64,000 bases of DNA from CAVSUR01 sp963731285 (GTDB lineage Bacteria > Actinomycetota > Actinomycetes > Streptosporangiales > Streptosporangiaceae). A program made the translations under genes and the position numbers. The notes beneath the pieces were generated by a model. That model was not told where the DNA came from. It saw only the letters and a program-made list of their open reading frames with translations, and made no database searches. This document shows, piece after piece, positions 44,761-53,247 of this stretch (its first letter is position 1; every line of letters starts with the position of its first letter). The stretch is from contig CAVSUR010000016.1 of NCBI GenBank assembly GCA_963731285.1, forward strand, positions 36,194 through 100,193, given 5' to 3'.

Positions 44761-45755
44761 AGCGCCCGGCAATAGGCGTAACTTGAGGCGCTTGGTGGTG
44801 GGCCGGGTGTCCCAGCGGTAGCGGGTGCGGGCTCGCTGGATGAGCTGACGCACGGTGACGAACGCGGCGGCCAGGTAGAGGTAGAAGTCGACGATCTTCG
44901 CGGCGCGCTCGGTGCAGCGGCGCAGCTTGCCGTAGCCGTTCATCCACGCGTGGGTGCGCTCGACGACCCAGCGGGTGCCGCACTGGATGGGAGCGGGCAC
45001 GCCCTTGCGGGCGATAGCGCCGTCAAAGCCCAGCTCGTCCAGCAGCTGCCGGGTCGCCGTGCTGTCGTAGCCGCGGTCCAGGTGGCAGGTGCGGTCCTCG
45101 GACAGGATGCCGTCCAGCTGGTATCCGGCGGCTTGCAAGGGTGGGGGCGGGCAGCGGCGAGTCGTGCCGGTTCGCGCCCGCGGAGGCGATGCCCAGCGGG
45201 ATGCCGTGCCCGTCGCTGGCCACCGAGCGCTTGAGGCCGCCCTTGCGCCGGTCCACCGGCGAGGGGCCTGCTCTGTCCCCTCCGCAGGGTGCCTTGGTCA
45301 TGCACCCGTCCACCGGGACAGCACCCAGTTCCAGGCCGATGATCAAGTCATAGGCGCGCAGCGCCAGGGCATGCAGCCGCTCGCCCGTGCCCGCGGCCGC
45401 CCGCTCCTTCAGCCGCCGCCGGATGGTGCGGTCCGAGCAGCCGCGGGCGGCGATCCGCTCATACCCGCTGCCGTGCACCAGCGCGTCGACAACGTGCTCG
45501 AACACCACCCGGTCCGGAATGCGGCGCCGGTGGCAGCCCAGCGGGTGACCCGGATCGAACTGCGGGCGCTCACCGCCGATCAGCACGCAGAACCCCGGCC
45601 CAGATTGGCTCCAGCAGGCATGATGGCATGACAGGCACGGGACACCCCGGTGATCACGGACCGTAGACAAGCCCATGATCATCAAGTCCCGTGCCTGTAC
45701 CTCGTAACGACACGCCCGTTCAACCCCCCGCGCTCCCTATTGCCGGGCGCTCTAA
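44757..45755. mobile_element. IS5-like insertion sequence with perfect 20-bp terminal inverted repeats
   Basis: Left repeat TTAGAGCGCCCGGCAATAGG (44757-44776) and right repeat CCTATTGCCGGGCGCTCTAA (45736-45755) are exact reverse complements. The element of about 1 kb holds one DDE transposase gene on the minus strand. Flanks do not show an obvious target duplication beyond the palindromic TTAG/CTAA ends. It has inserted exactly at the 3' end of thrC and supplies that gene's stop codon. On the right the element ends 4 bases before a lipoprotein start codon. Confidence 0.9.
44777..45682 (-). CDS. IS5-family DDE transposase, one frameshift
   Basis: The N-terminal half, from ATG 45682, has a helix-turn-helix region (RGCSDRTIRRRLKERAAAG) and the first catalytic Asp in GAVPVDGCMTKAP; KGGLKRSVASDGHGIPLG follows. 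Near 45140 the frame changes within a C-rich run, then LLDRGYDSTATRQLLDELGF-like sequence supplies the second Asp (LDRGYDS) and VVERTHAWMNGYGKLRRC the catalytic Glu. The shift could be a sequence error or programmed, since some IS5 elements use frameshifting. In the second frame no stop occurs before the element's end, so the exact C terminus is uncertain. Confidence 0.85.
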
Positions 45756-45759
45756 AGCG

Positions 45760-46497
45760 ATGAGACCAAAGCTCTGCCCGTGGGCGCTCGTCCTGGTCCT
45801 GGCGGCCGCCGCGTGCGGCGGCAACCCCGCTCCGCCTGCCCCTGGTCCATCGCCGCCAGCCGCGCCCGCCGCCGTCAGCACCCCAGCCCTCGCCCGCTGG
45901 ACGAACGCAGGCACATATACCGGCGCCTGGCCGCCCGAGCAGTCGCCGCCAGCAGTTTGGGGTCCGGTGCTGTCGTTGCCCGTCTACACATCGCCCGATG
46001 GTTACCGGTACACCGAGTCGGCCCAGCTCGGCCCTGCCCTGCACTACCAGATTCCCCATCCTGGGTTCGGCTGCTCATCGTCATACACCGGATCGGAGGA
46101 CCTGCCGCCCGGCCAGTATGCGGTGCCCGTCCGCCTCAGCGTTACGAACCTGCTGGCCCAGCAGGCGCCGGTTGACGGCATTGTGTTCGGCACAGAAAGG
46201 CTGCCCTTCGCCGGATCCCAGGATGTGATCAGCGCAGCGAGGGGAACCCCCTGGCTGGGTCAGCCCTCGTCCGACTGGACTAGTGCGGAAGGCTGCGATG
46301 AGCAGGTGAGCGTCATACTCCCCCCGCATGGGACCGCGTACATCTATGGCCTGATCGGGCCTGCCAGCCTGGCTCAGCTCCAGCAGGCCGACGTGATCAT
46401 CACTCAGCCGCCTGTCTTCCCGATCAGCTCGGCGCCTGCCTACAGCAGGCGGCCGCTCGATCAGCTGGTTCCCGGCGGCGTGCTACCGGATAACTGA
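45760..46497 (+). CDS. Hypothetical lipoprotein
   Basis: A 245-residue secreted protein with a lipoprotein signal peptide MRPKLCPWALVLVLAAAAC (Cys19 lipidated), then a Pro/Ala-rich linker (about 20-45) and a globular part with several Tyr/Trp residues (TNAGTYTGAWPPEQSPP, YTSPDGYRYTESAQLG). Three cysteines after the signal could form disulfides. No family recognised. ATG 45760 is 4 bases right of the IS end, so the native promoter and ribosome binding site have been replaced by IS sequence; transcription now may come from the element or be lost. Confidence 0.72.
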   Translation: MRPKLCPWALVLVLAAAACGGNPAPPAPGPSPPAAPAAVSTPALARWTNAGTYTGAWPPEQSPPAVWGPVLSLPVYTSPDGYRYTESAQLGPALHYQIPHPGFGCSSSYTGSEDLPPGQYAVPVRLSVTNLLAQQAPVDGIVFGTERLPFAGSQDVISAARGTPWLGQPSSDWTSAEGCDEQVSVILPPHGTAYIYGLIGPASLAQLQQADVIITQPPVFPISSAPAYSRRPLDQLVPGGVLPDN

Positions 46498-46527
46498 CCA
46501 CCGGCACGAAAAAGGAACGATAAGCAG

Positions 46528-46662
46528 ATGAGAATCACCCGGCCGCCGAACCGCGCGATATGGCGCCCTGACCTGCCACAGCCAGTGCTGGTCCCCGGCG
46601 CCCAGATCAGCGGCTCGGCGCTTTGGCCAGAGACTTGCGAGGGCGGCTGTCGGTGGTCATAA
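46528..46662 (+). CDS. Possible 44-residue peptide
   Basis: ATG 46528 (MRITRPPNRAIWRPDLPQPV) reads to TAA at 46660-46662, with AAAAGGAACG 11 bases upstream. Co-directional with and 30 bases after the lipoprotein. No family; composition is unremarkable. The rest of 46498-46773 has no feature I can support. Confidence 0.25.
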   Translation: MRITRPPNRAIWRPDLPQPVLVPGAQISGSALWPETCEGGCRWS

Positions 46663-46773
46663 GCGGTGGCGGCAGCCGGTACGTGAGCTGTCGCGTCCCG
46701 CTGCGTACCGCGCCCCGCAGGGAAGGTCGGCGGGACTTGCCATGATCGGCCCGCTTGGGTAAGTACGAGCTGG

Positions 46774-49659
46774 TTAACTCATGGTAGGCGCAGTGTCGGC
46801 TTCCGCTTTCCCAGTCCAGTCGGCGAGATTGCTGCGGGTGGTCAGGGTATCGGGGTGGTCGGGTCCGAGCACTCGCTCTTGTGTGGGCAACAGCGCGGCG
46901 TACTGGTCCCGGGCTGCGGCCGGATCGCCGGCTTCGCCGGTCCAGCGGGCAAGGTGGCTGCGGACGCTGAGGGTGTGGCGGTGTTCGGGCCCGCGGACCC
47001 GCTCGCTGACCGCCAGCAGAGCCGCGTACTGGTCCCGGGCTGCGGCCGGATCGCCGGCTTCGCCGGTCCAGCGGGCAAGGTGGCTGCGGACGCTGAGGGT
47101 GTGGCGGTGTTCGGGCCCGCGGACCCGCTCGCTGACCGCCTGCAGGGCGGCGTACTGGTCCCGGGCTGCGGCCGCGTCGCCTGACTCGCCGTTCCAGTAG
47201 GCGAGGTGATCGTGGGCGATCAGGGTGTCGGGGTGGCCGGGGCCGAGCACCCGCTCTCGTATGGGTAGCAGCGCTTCGAACTGGTCGCGGGCACTTGCTG
47301 GATCGCCCGCCTGCCCGGTCCAGCGGGCAAGGCTGTGGCGGATGTATAGGGTATCGGGGTGCTCGGGGCCCAGGACCCGCTCAAACACGGGCAGCAGGGC
47401 GGCGAACTGATCGCGCGCCCCAGCCGCGTCCTTCGCTCCTCCTGTCCAGCGGGCGAGGCCTGCGCGGTTGTTCAGAGTGCGGGGGTGTTCGGGTCCGAGG
47501 ACCCGTTCAGCGACGGGTAGCAGCGCGGCGAACTGGTCGCGCGCCCCGGTCTTGTCTCCTGCCTCGCCAGTCGACCAGGCGAGGCCCTCGCGGACGGCAA
47601 GCGTGTCGAGGTGGTCAGGGCTGAGCACTCGCTCAAGGATGGGCAGCAGGGTTGCGAACTGGTCGCGCGCCCCGGCCGGGTCTCTCGCTGCCCTGGTCAT
47701 GCTGGCGAGGTTGGCGCGGACGGCGAGGGTTCGCGGGTCCTCGGGGCCGAGGACCCGCTCCACAATGGGCGGCAGCGCGGCGGCCTGGTCGCGGGCCGCC
47801 GCCGGATCTCCCGCCTTGCCGGTCCAGCGGGCGAGGTTGTTGCGGGTGACCAGGGTGTCCGGGTGCTCGGGGCCAAGGGCACGGGACCGAGCGTCCACGA
47901 TGTCGCGGGATAGGTTCCGCGCGGCCGCTGGGCTGCCGCTGTGGCCGAGATACTCTGCGGCCCGCGCCATGCCATCGCTGTCGTCGGCCAAGGCGGCTTG
48001 ACTGTGGGGGAGCAGGAGGGCGAACACCGGCCAGGTCTGCGGCGCATCGGTGCTGGCCGGGATCGCCGCCTCGATCACCGCGGCGGCGGCCTGCCGCCAC
48101 TGCGCGAGCAGATCGCCGACCATCTGATCCGCCGTCACCGCCCGTACCAGCCGGTGGACTGATACGAGCCCGTCGCCGGCCGGGGTGACCAGCGAGTACC
48201 GGTGCAATGCGGCGATCGCGTCATCGGCGGCCAGTGGGTCCTCCAGCAACGGCCCCAGCACAGGCGCCACCTCGGCGCCGAACTCTGCGGCCAGTCCGGG
48301 TCGGGGCTGGAGAAGCAGGGACAACGGGACCGGCTCGGGCGCGCAGCACGCCAGCAGTCGCAGCAGACCGACCGCGGACGGCGCGGACCGTTCCAGTCGG
48401 CCGAACGCCAGGGACCAGGTGGTTGCCACAGTTCCGCTGTACCCGGTCGGCTCGCCGCGGCGGAGCATGTCGGGCCGCCGTTGCTTAAACAGGGCCAGAT
48501 ACCGTGCCAGGGTGCCGCCGGTAGCCAGGATGTAGGCGGCAGCCTGCGCCAGTGCCAGCGGAAGGCCGTCCAGCTCGCTGACCAGTTCCCGGGCGGCCTG
48601 CTGGTCCGGGTCGCTGGTGCGGGTGATGAGGAAGTCGGCGGCGACATCAGTGCCCAGGACCGGCACTGCCAGGGGCTGGCCGTGTGGCCAGTTCGGGTTC
48701 TGGCTGGTGATCAGTATCCGGCCGGGCCCGGCCGGGGGCAGGAACCGTTGAACGGATGCCAGGTCGGGCGCGTTGTCGAACACCAGCAGCCACCCGGCGG
48801 AGAACCCGGCGAGCACGTTGTGAACCGACGCCACGGGGTCCTGGGTGTTGGCGACGTCCTGGACTCCCAGCTGGGCGGCTAGCTCACTGAACTCGGCGGC
48901 CAGCACCGCCGGGTTCTCGGCGGCGAACTGCCAGGCCAGCCCAACCTCGTCCAGGTGTTCATGGGCATACTCCATCGCGACGCTGGTCTTCCCGGCGCCC
49001 CCCAGCCCGCACAGGGCCACCATCCGCGGCCGGTCGTCAACGCCGCTGGCTAGCCGCACGTGCAGGCCGGTCAGTAGGTCATCCCGGCCGGCCAGGCACC
49101 CCGGCCGGGGCAGCAACCGCACCGGCTTGCCCACTCTCACCGGGGCGGCTGACGCCTTCGCTGCGACCTCTTTGAGGAGCGGCTCGATCCTGTCGGCTGC
49201 CTCCGGCAGGCCCAGCACACGAAGCGCCCGGCTGGCGTTGTCGAGCGCCCGGAACGCGTCAAACACGCTGATGTCGGAGGTCCCCGGATGTGAAAGGGGG
49301 TCCCGGATTGTCTTAATCTCCCCGGCGTACCACACCACCCGTTTCTTCAGCTGGTCTGCCTGCTCCGGCGGGAGACCCTCCACCGGAGCCACGACGCTGA
49401 AGTAGTTGTTCAGGAGCAGCGGAAAGTGACTCACATCCAGATAGTCGAAAACGTCTTGATGAGGGTGGGCAACGACACCGGTGGCAGCGGACCTGGCAGC
49501 GGCGCGGACAATCTCATCCCAGGTTTTGAACGATGACGTCACGCGCTTCTCATAGTCATCGGGGTAGGCCGCTTGCATGCCGGACCGGATCAAGTCCACG
49601 ACCGCGTTCCGGTAGACACGCTGGATGGCTTCATAGACCAATGCGTTGCAGGAAGTCAT
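46774..49659 (-). CDS. HEPN / NB-ARC / TPR protein, NLR-like (candidate immune receptor)
   Basis: A 961-residue STAND-type protein from ATG 49659 (a TTG at 49683 adds 8 residues). The N-terminal about 150 residues look like a SWT1/HEPN domain: DDYEKRVTSSFKTWDEIV, then KTIRDPLSHPGTSD with the HEPN R-x4-H motif (R119, H124). An NB-ARC NTPase follows: Walker A GLGGAGKTSVA (218-225), GWLLVFDNAPDLASVQRF (Walker B), ILITSQNPNWP, DGLPLALAQAAAYI and a winged helix ending in VSVHRLVRAV. The C-terminal third is about nine TPR units of 42 residues (GDPAAARDQYAALL ... ERVLGPEHPDTL). The plan, effector/switch/sensor, is that of bacterial NLR-related defence proteins: repeats sense, the NTPase oligomerises, and HEPN cuts RNA. 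No partner gene is adjacent. Confidence 0.88.
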   Translation of the reverse strand: MTSCNALVYEAIQRVYRNAVVDLIRSGMQAAYPDDYEKRVTSSFKTWDEIVRAAARSAATGVVAHPHQDVFDYLDVSHFPLLLNNYFSVVAPVEGLPPEQADQLKKRVVWYAGEIKTIRDPLSHPGTSDISVFDAFRALDNASRALRVLGLPEAADRIEPLLKEVAAKASAAPVRVGKPVRLLPRPGCLAGRDDLLTGLHVRLASGVDDRPRMVALCGLGGAGKTSVAMEYAHEHLDEVGLAWQFAAENPAVLAAEFSELAAQLGVQDVANTQDPVASVHNVLAGFSAGWLLVFDNAPDLASVQRFLPPAGPGRILITSQNPNWPHGQPLAVPVLGTDVAADFLITRTSDPDQQAARELVSELDGLPLALAQAAAYILATGGTLARYLALFKQRRPDMLRRGEPTGYSGTVATTWSLAFGRLERSAPSAVGLLRLLACCAPEPVPLSLLLQPRPGLAAEFGAEVAPVLGPLLEDPLAADDAIAALHRYSLVTPAGDGLVSVHRLVRAVTADQMVGDLLAQWRQAAAAVIEAAIPASTDAPQTWPVFALLLPHSQAALADDSDGMARAAEYLGHSGSPAAARNLSRDIVDARSRALGPEHPDTLVTRNNLARWTGKAGDPAAARDQAAALPPIVERVLGPEDPRTLAVRANLASMTRAARDPAGARDQFATLLPILERVLSPDHLDTLAVREGLAWSTGEAGDKTGARDQFAALLPVAERVLGPEHPRTLNNRAGLARWTGGAKDAAGARDQFAALLPVFERVLGPEHPDTLYIRHSLARWTGQAGDPASARDQFEALLPIRERVLGPGHPDTLIAHDHLAYWNGESGDAAAARDQYAALQAVSERVRGPEHRHTLSVRSHLARWTGEAGDPAAARDQYAALLAVSERVRGPEHRHTLSVRSHLARWTGEAGDPAAARDQYAALLPTQERVLGPDHPDTLTTRSNLADWTGKAEADTAPTMS
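46901..47152. repeat. Near-identical tandem 126-bp units in the TPR array
   Basis: Units 46901-47026 and 47027-47152 are identical for about the first 114 bases and differ at about four of the last 12. Each encodes one 42-residue TPR. Other units of the array are much more diverged, so this is a recent unit duplication or gene-conversion event. Confidence 0.9.
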
Positions 49660-49683
49660 AAAAGGCCTCGTAAGACTCCGCAA

Positions 49684-50376
49684 TGCTGGCGTCGCGGGCG
49701 CGACGCCCTGGCCAGCTTATGACGACAGGCGGTCCTGTCGGTTCACCTACCGATCACCGACGTGACGGATTCTGTCCGGCTCCGCGATATCCGAGCGCCG
49801 ATTGCGCCATACCACGGGTTACGGTGCGACAGCCAGCGTGCCGGGCTATGTGCTCGGCTGACATACCACAGCTGCACAGAACAACCTGATCTGGACGCCA
49901 GATGCCATAACCGGCGTCGATCCAGTGATCGCGCAGAACGCGGCTCGGCGCGCGTTATACCTGCGAGATCCGTAACGCTCTGTAATTGCCGCTCGGCAAG
50001 TGTGTCAAGCCCATACTTGAAATAAAGTACCGACCGCTCAGAGCCGCTTCAGAGCACCAGCATGCCATCGTCTACGGACGCCGTCGGCCAGACGAGTGAC
50101 CCTCGGCCGTAACTGAACGTGGCTCGCTATGCGGTCCGCGGTGAAGCCGGGCCACGCAGAGCGCCGAATAGGCGCTGTTAGCGATTAATCTTGCGAGGTT
50201 AAATAGCCGCGCAGATTGTTCGAATCTGCGCGCTTAAGATGGCAAGCTCCGGCCGACCGCTCGCCGCGCAGGCCGGCGGTCCGAGCGCGTCGTCGAGGTC
50301 GAGGCCCGATTACCGACCGTAACTCCTCGCGGGCCCGCGCGGAGTGTGCCGCAGTTGGGCATCCTGAAGGGCGGCG
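49684..50376. other. Intergenic region upstream of the NLR-like gene
   Basis: About 690 bases, clearly less GC-rich than the flanks, with no gene I can support. It should hold the promoter of the leftward NLR-like gene in 49684-49800. An AT-rich near-palindrome TACTTGAAATAAAGTA lies at about 50014-50029, and a small repeat GCGCCGAATAGGCGC at 50161-50175. The lower GC fits recent acquisition of this segment. Confidence 0.5.
50208..50232. terminator. Strong hairpin, probable terminator
   Basis: CGCGCAGATT (50208-50217) and AATCTGCGCG (50223-50232) are perfect 10-bp arms around a 5-base loop. It lies downstream of the leftward Tat-lipoprotein gene (stop at 50377) and upstream, in transcription order, of the NLR-like gene, so it would insulate the two. 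Confidence 0.6.
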
Positions 50377-51498
50377 TCAGTGTTGCGTGCCGCAGCCTGG
50401 TGTGTCGGCGAGCTGAAATGTGGGGGGCTGCTGCTGCTGGTGGTAGTTGTCCAGGTCGATGTGGGCTTGCAGGGCGTTGCGGTGCTGGAGCTCGGCCCAG
50501 TATGCGGGGTCGAGGTAGATGGCTGGGTTTGGCCATGACTCGGTCAGGACCGCGGGCTGGCCTAGATAGAGGCCGGCGTCTGCGAGCTTCCCGAGCCGGA
50601 TGCCGCAATCTGGGTTGAACGGCTTGCCGCCGACACGCCCTTCCGCGAGCGCGATGACGTCGCCGGCGTCCGCCTCCCCGAGCCAGGTGCCAGCGGTCGG
50701 GATGACCGTGTTCGGGCGGTAGCGCAAGAGTTTCGTGGCCAGCCCGCCAGGGTCTCCGGCCAGGGGTACCAGGTCGGTGATCGTGTATGTGCGCGTCTTG
50801 GTCTGCTGCTCGATGATCGATGCGAGCGTCCCGTTCTGGTGGAGGAGATGCCCGGTGCCGTAGTGGATCAGCGCGCGGCGGCCCTTGGCCAGTACCTCAC
50901 GTGCCACCACAGATGCCGGGTAGGAGTCCCGCTGCGCGCCGAACGGAGCGATCTGCGTGGTGCTGGTGATCTTTGACCAGTCGATGGGGGGATCGCCGGC
51001 CAGTACGCGGATCCGCTTGCCGGGCGGCAGCGTCCAGTTGACCGCGCGCACCCGGCGGTAGAACTGCTCATAGACGGGGGCGTCCCAGGTATTCAGCGGG
51101 GACTGGGTGGTGTTCCGCCACACTCGGCGCAGGTCCGCGTCGTTCACTGGCTCATCGCCCAGAATGAACCTGTCGATCAGGTCCTGATAGAGAGCGTTGC
51201 CGAATTCGACCACAATGTCATCGACCACCCCGGGCAGCCTCGGGTCGGCCAGCAGCGTCTGCACCAGGTCATGGTGTTCCTGCAGCTGATGCGACTCTCC
51301 CAGACCCACCAGCCGGTAGGTGCCGAAGGCGTCCAGCACCGCGTCGGTGAGGCCAGGGGCAGCCCGGCGAGGGCTGCTGGCTTGGGGGCTGCTCGCGCGG
51401 CAAGCCGTTGCCAGCAGCCCGCCAGCCGCCACGGCGGTCCCCGCTGAGACGCTCAGAACTCTCCGGCGGCTCATTTCTGGCACGGCTGGTGCATCCAT
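50377..51498 (-). CDS. Tat-exported putative lipoprotein of unknown function (EreA/ChaN-like fold suspected)
   Basis: A 373-residue protein from ATG 51498, which has GGAGGT 6 bases upstream. The signal SRRRVLSVSAGTAVAAGG has a twin-arginine stretch and ends in LLATAC, a lipobox. The mature part contains YRLVGLGESHQLQEHHDLVQ and DDIVVEFGNALYQDLIDRFI, an arrangement reminiscent of the GESH/GExH plus E..N motifs in erythromycin-esterase and ChaN-like proteins, and YGTGHLLHQNGTL further on. These His/Glu residues suggest a metal- or heme-binding or hydrolytic site, unproven. The two genes upstream encode membrane proteins, and the three may form one operon. Confidence 0.68.
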   Translation of the reverse strand: MDAPAVPEMSRRRVLSVSAGTAVAAGGLLATACRASSPQASSPRRAAPGLTDAVLDAFGTYRLVGLGESHQLQEHHDLVQTLLADPRLPGVVDDIVVEFGNALYQDLIDRFILGDEPVNDADLRRVWRNTTQSPLNTWDAPVYEQFYRRVRAVNWTLPPGKRIRVLAGDPPIDWSKITSTTQIAPFGAQRDSYPASVVAREVLAKGRRALIHYGTGHLLHQNGTLASIIEQQTKTRTYTITDLVPLAGDPGGLATKLLRYRPNTVIPTAGTWLGEADAGDVIALAEGRVGGKPFNPDCGIRLGKLADAGLYLGQPAVLTESWPNPAIYLDPAYWAELQHRNALQAHIDLDNYHQQQQPPTFQLADTPGCGTQH

Positions 51499-51537
51499 CT
51501 GGCGAACCTCCATCTCGGTGCCCAGCGGACCGGGCTG

Positions 51538-51978
51538 CTAGGTTTTCGCGCGCCTGGCCCGGCGCAGTTTCCGGTAGCTCGCGTCGGCGATCACCACGGC
51601 GGTGATCACTGCAGCCCCGATAAAGGCGTTGTTCCGCAGTACGACCAGATTCACGGGCTTGAGCAGATCTCCGGCAAGCACTGGTATGCCAGATCCGTTG
51701 GTCCGCATGATCTCGCGCACGCCGGCGGGCGCTTGCCCGGCGCCCGGGGGCGGCCCCCCGCCGTGCGGCAGGCCTTTGCCGGTGTGACCGTGCACGGCGA
51801 ACTCGGGGCCTGCAGGTATTTCGCTCGGGAGGATGGGCGCGAAGCGCTTCCAGGCCAGCCCGATAAGCACCACGACCGCAACCACCAATACGGCGGCGGC
51901 AAAATGCCGGGCAATCTTCACCGCAGCCGCCTTGCCGGACGCCGCGCGTGCAGGCGTCGGCCGACCCCGGCGATCCAT
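51538..51978 (-). CDS. Single-pass membrane protein, hypothetical
   Basis: A 146-residue protein. A hydrophobic segment (HFAAAVLVVAVVVLIGLAW) near residues 25-43 anchors it; the periplasmic part is Gly/Pro/His-rich (VHGHTGKGLPHGGGPPPGAG), and a second hydrophobic stretch (NNAFIGAAVITAVVIAD) precedes a basic C-terminal tail. The His-rich loop could bind metal or heme. Its start overlaps the end of the DUF4405-like gene by about 60 bases, and it precedes the Tat lipoprotein by 39 bases. No family recognised. Confidence 0.6.
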   Translation of the reverse strand: MDRRGRPTPARAASGKAAAVKIARHFAAAVLVVAVVVLIGLAWKRFAPILPSEIPAGPEFAVHGHTGKGLPHGGGPPPGAGQAPAGVREIMRTNGSGIPVLAGDLLKPVNLVVLRNNAFIGAAVITAVVIADASYRKLRRARRAKT

Positions 51979-52446
51979 CTCCAGCGCAACGCTACATGGA
52001 CGGGGACCAGGCCGGCTGTCACCTCCGCCGTTAGGGCATGCAGCCGGAACCAGAACGGGCTTTGCAGGAGGGTATAGATGCCGAGTTCAGGCAGCACGAC
52101 CCGCGAGATCGCGATGCCGGACGCCACGCACTACGTCATGGCGAACAGCAGCGCGAAGTTGACCAGCCAGATCAGTTTGTCGTGGCCACGCGGGTTGAAC
52201 AGCCGCCTGGTCGTGCGGGCGACCCAGTCCCAGTGCAACGTGAAGTGCACCAGCAAAGCGATCCCGAGCCCGATGCCCAGCCACTCGTGGATGACCACCC
52301 CGGTCCATCCGTAGCTGTAGGCGACCGTGTACCCGACCAGGATGACCGCGGTCGAGCCAGAAGTCCAGCCGTGCCCGCGCCGCGACTCGCGCCCGCCCGC
52401 GGCCCGAGGCCGTGCCAGCGGGCGAGGTCGCCGAAGATGCGCTCAT
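51918..52446 (-). pseudogene. Cytochrome b561/DUF4405-like membrane protein with internal stop and frameshift
   Basis: The frame reads VILVGYTVAYSYGWTGVVIH, GIALLVHFTLHWDWV (His ligands typical of DUF4405/cytochrome-b-like helices) and IWLVNFALLFAMT. It is cut by TAG at 52131-52133, then resumes in the same frame as CVASGIAISRVVLPEL, FWFRLHALTAEVTAGLVPVH and VALRWRWIAGV. The N terminus from ATG 52446 (MSASSATSPAGTA) is in another frame, joined near 52355. Four helices with paired histidines suggest a di-heme membrane protein for electron transfer to its neighbours. Given the error rate of this sequence, the stop may not be real. Confidence 0.68.
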
Positions 52447-52710
52447 AACAGCCACCTTGCGGCGACCCCCTTCCCCGGCCGCGCGAACGCGGTGTGAATT
52501 CTGTGTGAGCTGTCCGGAGTGCCCGCCGCTAACACAGCAGAGGCCTCTTCGGACTGTGGGGCACTGCCCTGCTATCTCTGGCGCGGGCGGCGTTCTGCGG
52601 CAGGCTCGCGTGCTGGCGGCCGCACCAGGACGTGCGCCGGGCATGGCGGTTCTCAGATGGCTGGCAGGCGCCGTCCTGCCGCCGCGCGGCTGCTGCTCGA
52701 GATCGTCCTG

Positions 52711-52737
52711 CGGACCGGACCGGACCGGACCGGACCG
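52711..52737. repeat. GGACC pentamer tandem repeat
   Basis: Five consecutive GGACC units followed by GG. A simple-sequence tract in noncoding DNA, liable to copy-number change or to assembly error. Confidence 0.9.
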
Positions 52738-53110
52738 GGTGGCGTTGCGCCGTCGGTCGGGCCCCCAGGAACAACCGACGTCAGCGTGAAATCGAGCATC
52801 CGGGCCCGGTGGCACGCGCTCATCGTTCATGACGGGCGCTGCCACCAGCCGATTATCCTGATCTGTGTTCGGTGTAGTGTCCTCAGCCGATCCCGATTGG
52901 GCACGCCGAACGGCGGGTCGGAGTGCGCTATGTCAGGCGCTTTCCCGGTCAGCATGAAATTCGGGCCCGGACCGGCAGAGGGCGGTAGGCACCCGCGAGC
53001 TCAGGCGGCGTGGCCGACCGGTCCCAGTCCGCACGGTCGCGCAGTGGGCTAGCCGCGGTCGGCGAGGACATCAAGCTCACGCGCCCGGTAAGTCTCACCC
53101 GATTGTTATT

Positions 53111-53137
53111 CTCCCCGGGCGGTAACCGGCCGGGGAG
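53111..53137 (-). terminator. Hairpin downstream of the 53.2-54.2 kb gene
   Basis: CTCCCCGG (53111-53118) and CCGGGGAG (53130-53137) form an 8-bp stem with an 11-base loop, about 110 bases past the stop of the leftward hypothetical gene. It is a plausible terminator; no T-run is visible, as is usual in actinomycetes. Confidence 0.5.
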
Positions 53138-53247
53138 ACGCGGATGACGTGGACCGCTGCGGTTCAGTCGGCGCTGCTGCAGTCAGCCGTATCCGTTCGG
53201 GAAAGTCAAAAGCATCAGCCCGAACGGGCGCGTGGTTCCCCGGTGCC

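Larger units (their letters stand above)
52447..53247. other. Gene-poor region with a pentamer repeat and a hairpin
   Basis: About 800 bases with no supported gene. It contains five tandem GGACC pentamers at 52711-52737 and a hairpin at 53111-53137 (CTCCCCGG pairing with CCGGGGAG). A short minus-strand stretch near 52850-52935 reads SDPPFGVPNRDRL, slightly reminiscent of DNA methyltransferase motifs, but is too short to call. Confidence 0.5.

Noticed and set aside
46901..47152. CRISPR-like array
   Set aside because: Units are contiguous 126-bp coding repeats without spacers; no cas genes in the window.
46781..47624. Repetitive plus-strand open frames opposite the TPR array
   Set aside because: The repetition simply mirrors the 126-bp TPR units on the other strand.
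52850..52935. Possible DNA methyltransferase fragment (SDPPFGVPNRDRL on the minus strand)
   Set aside because: Only one short motif-like stretch with no second motif; likely chance.
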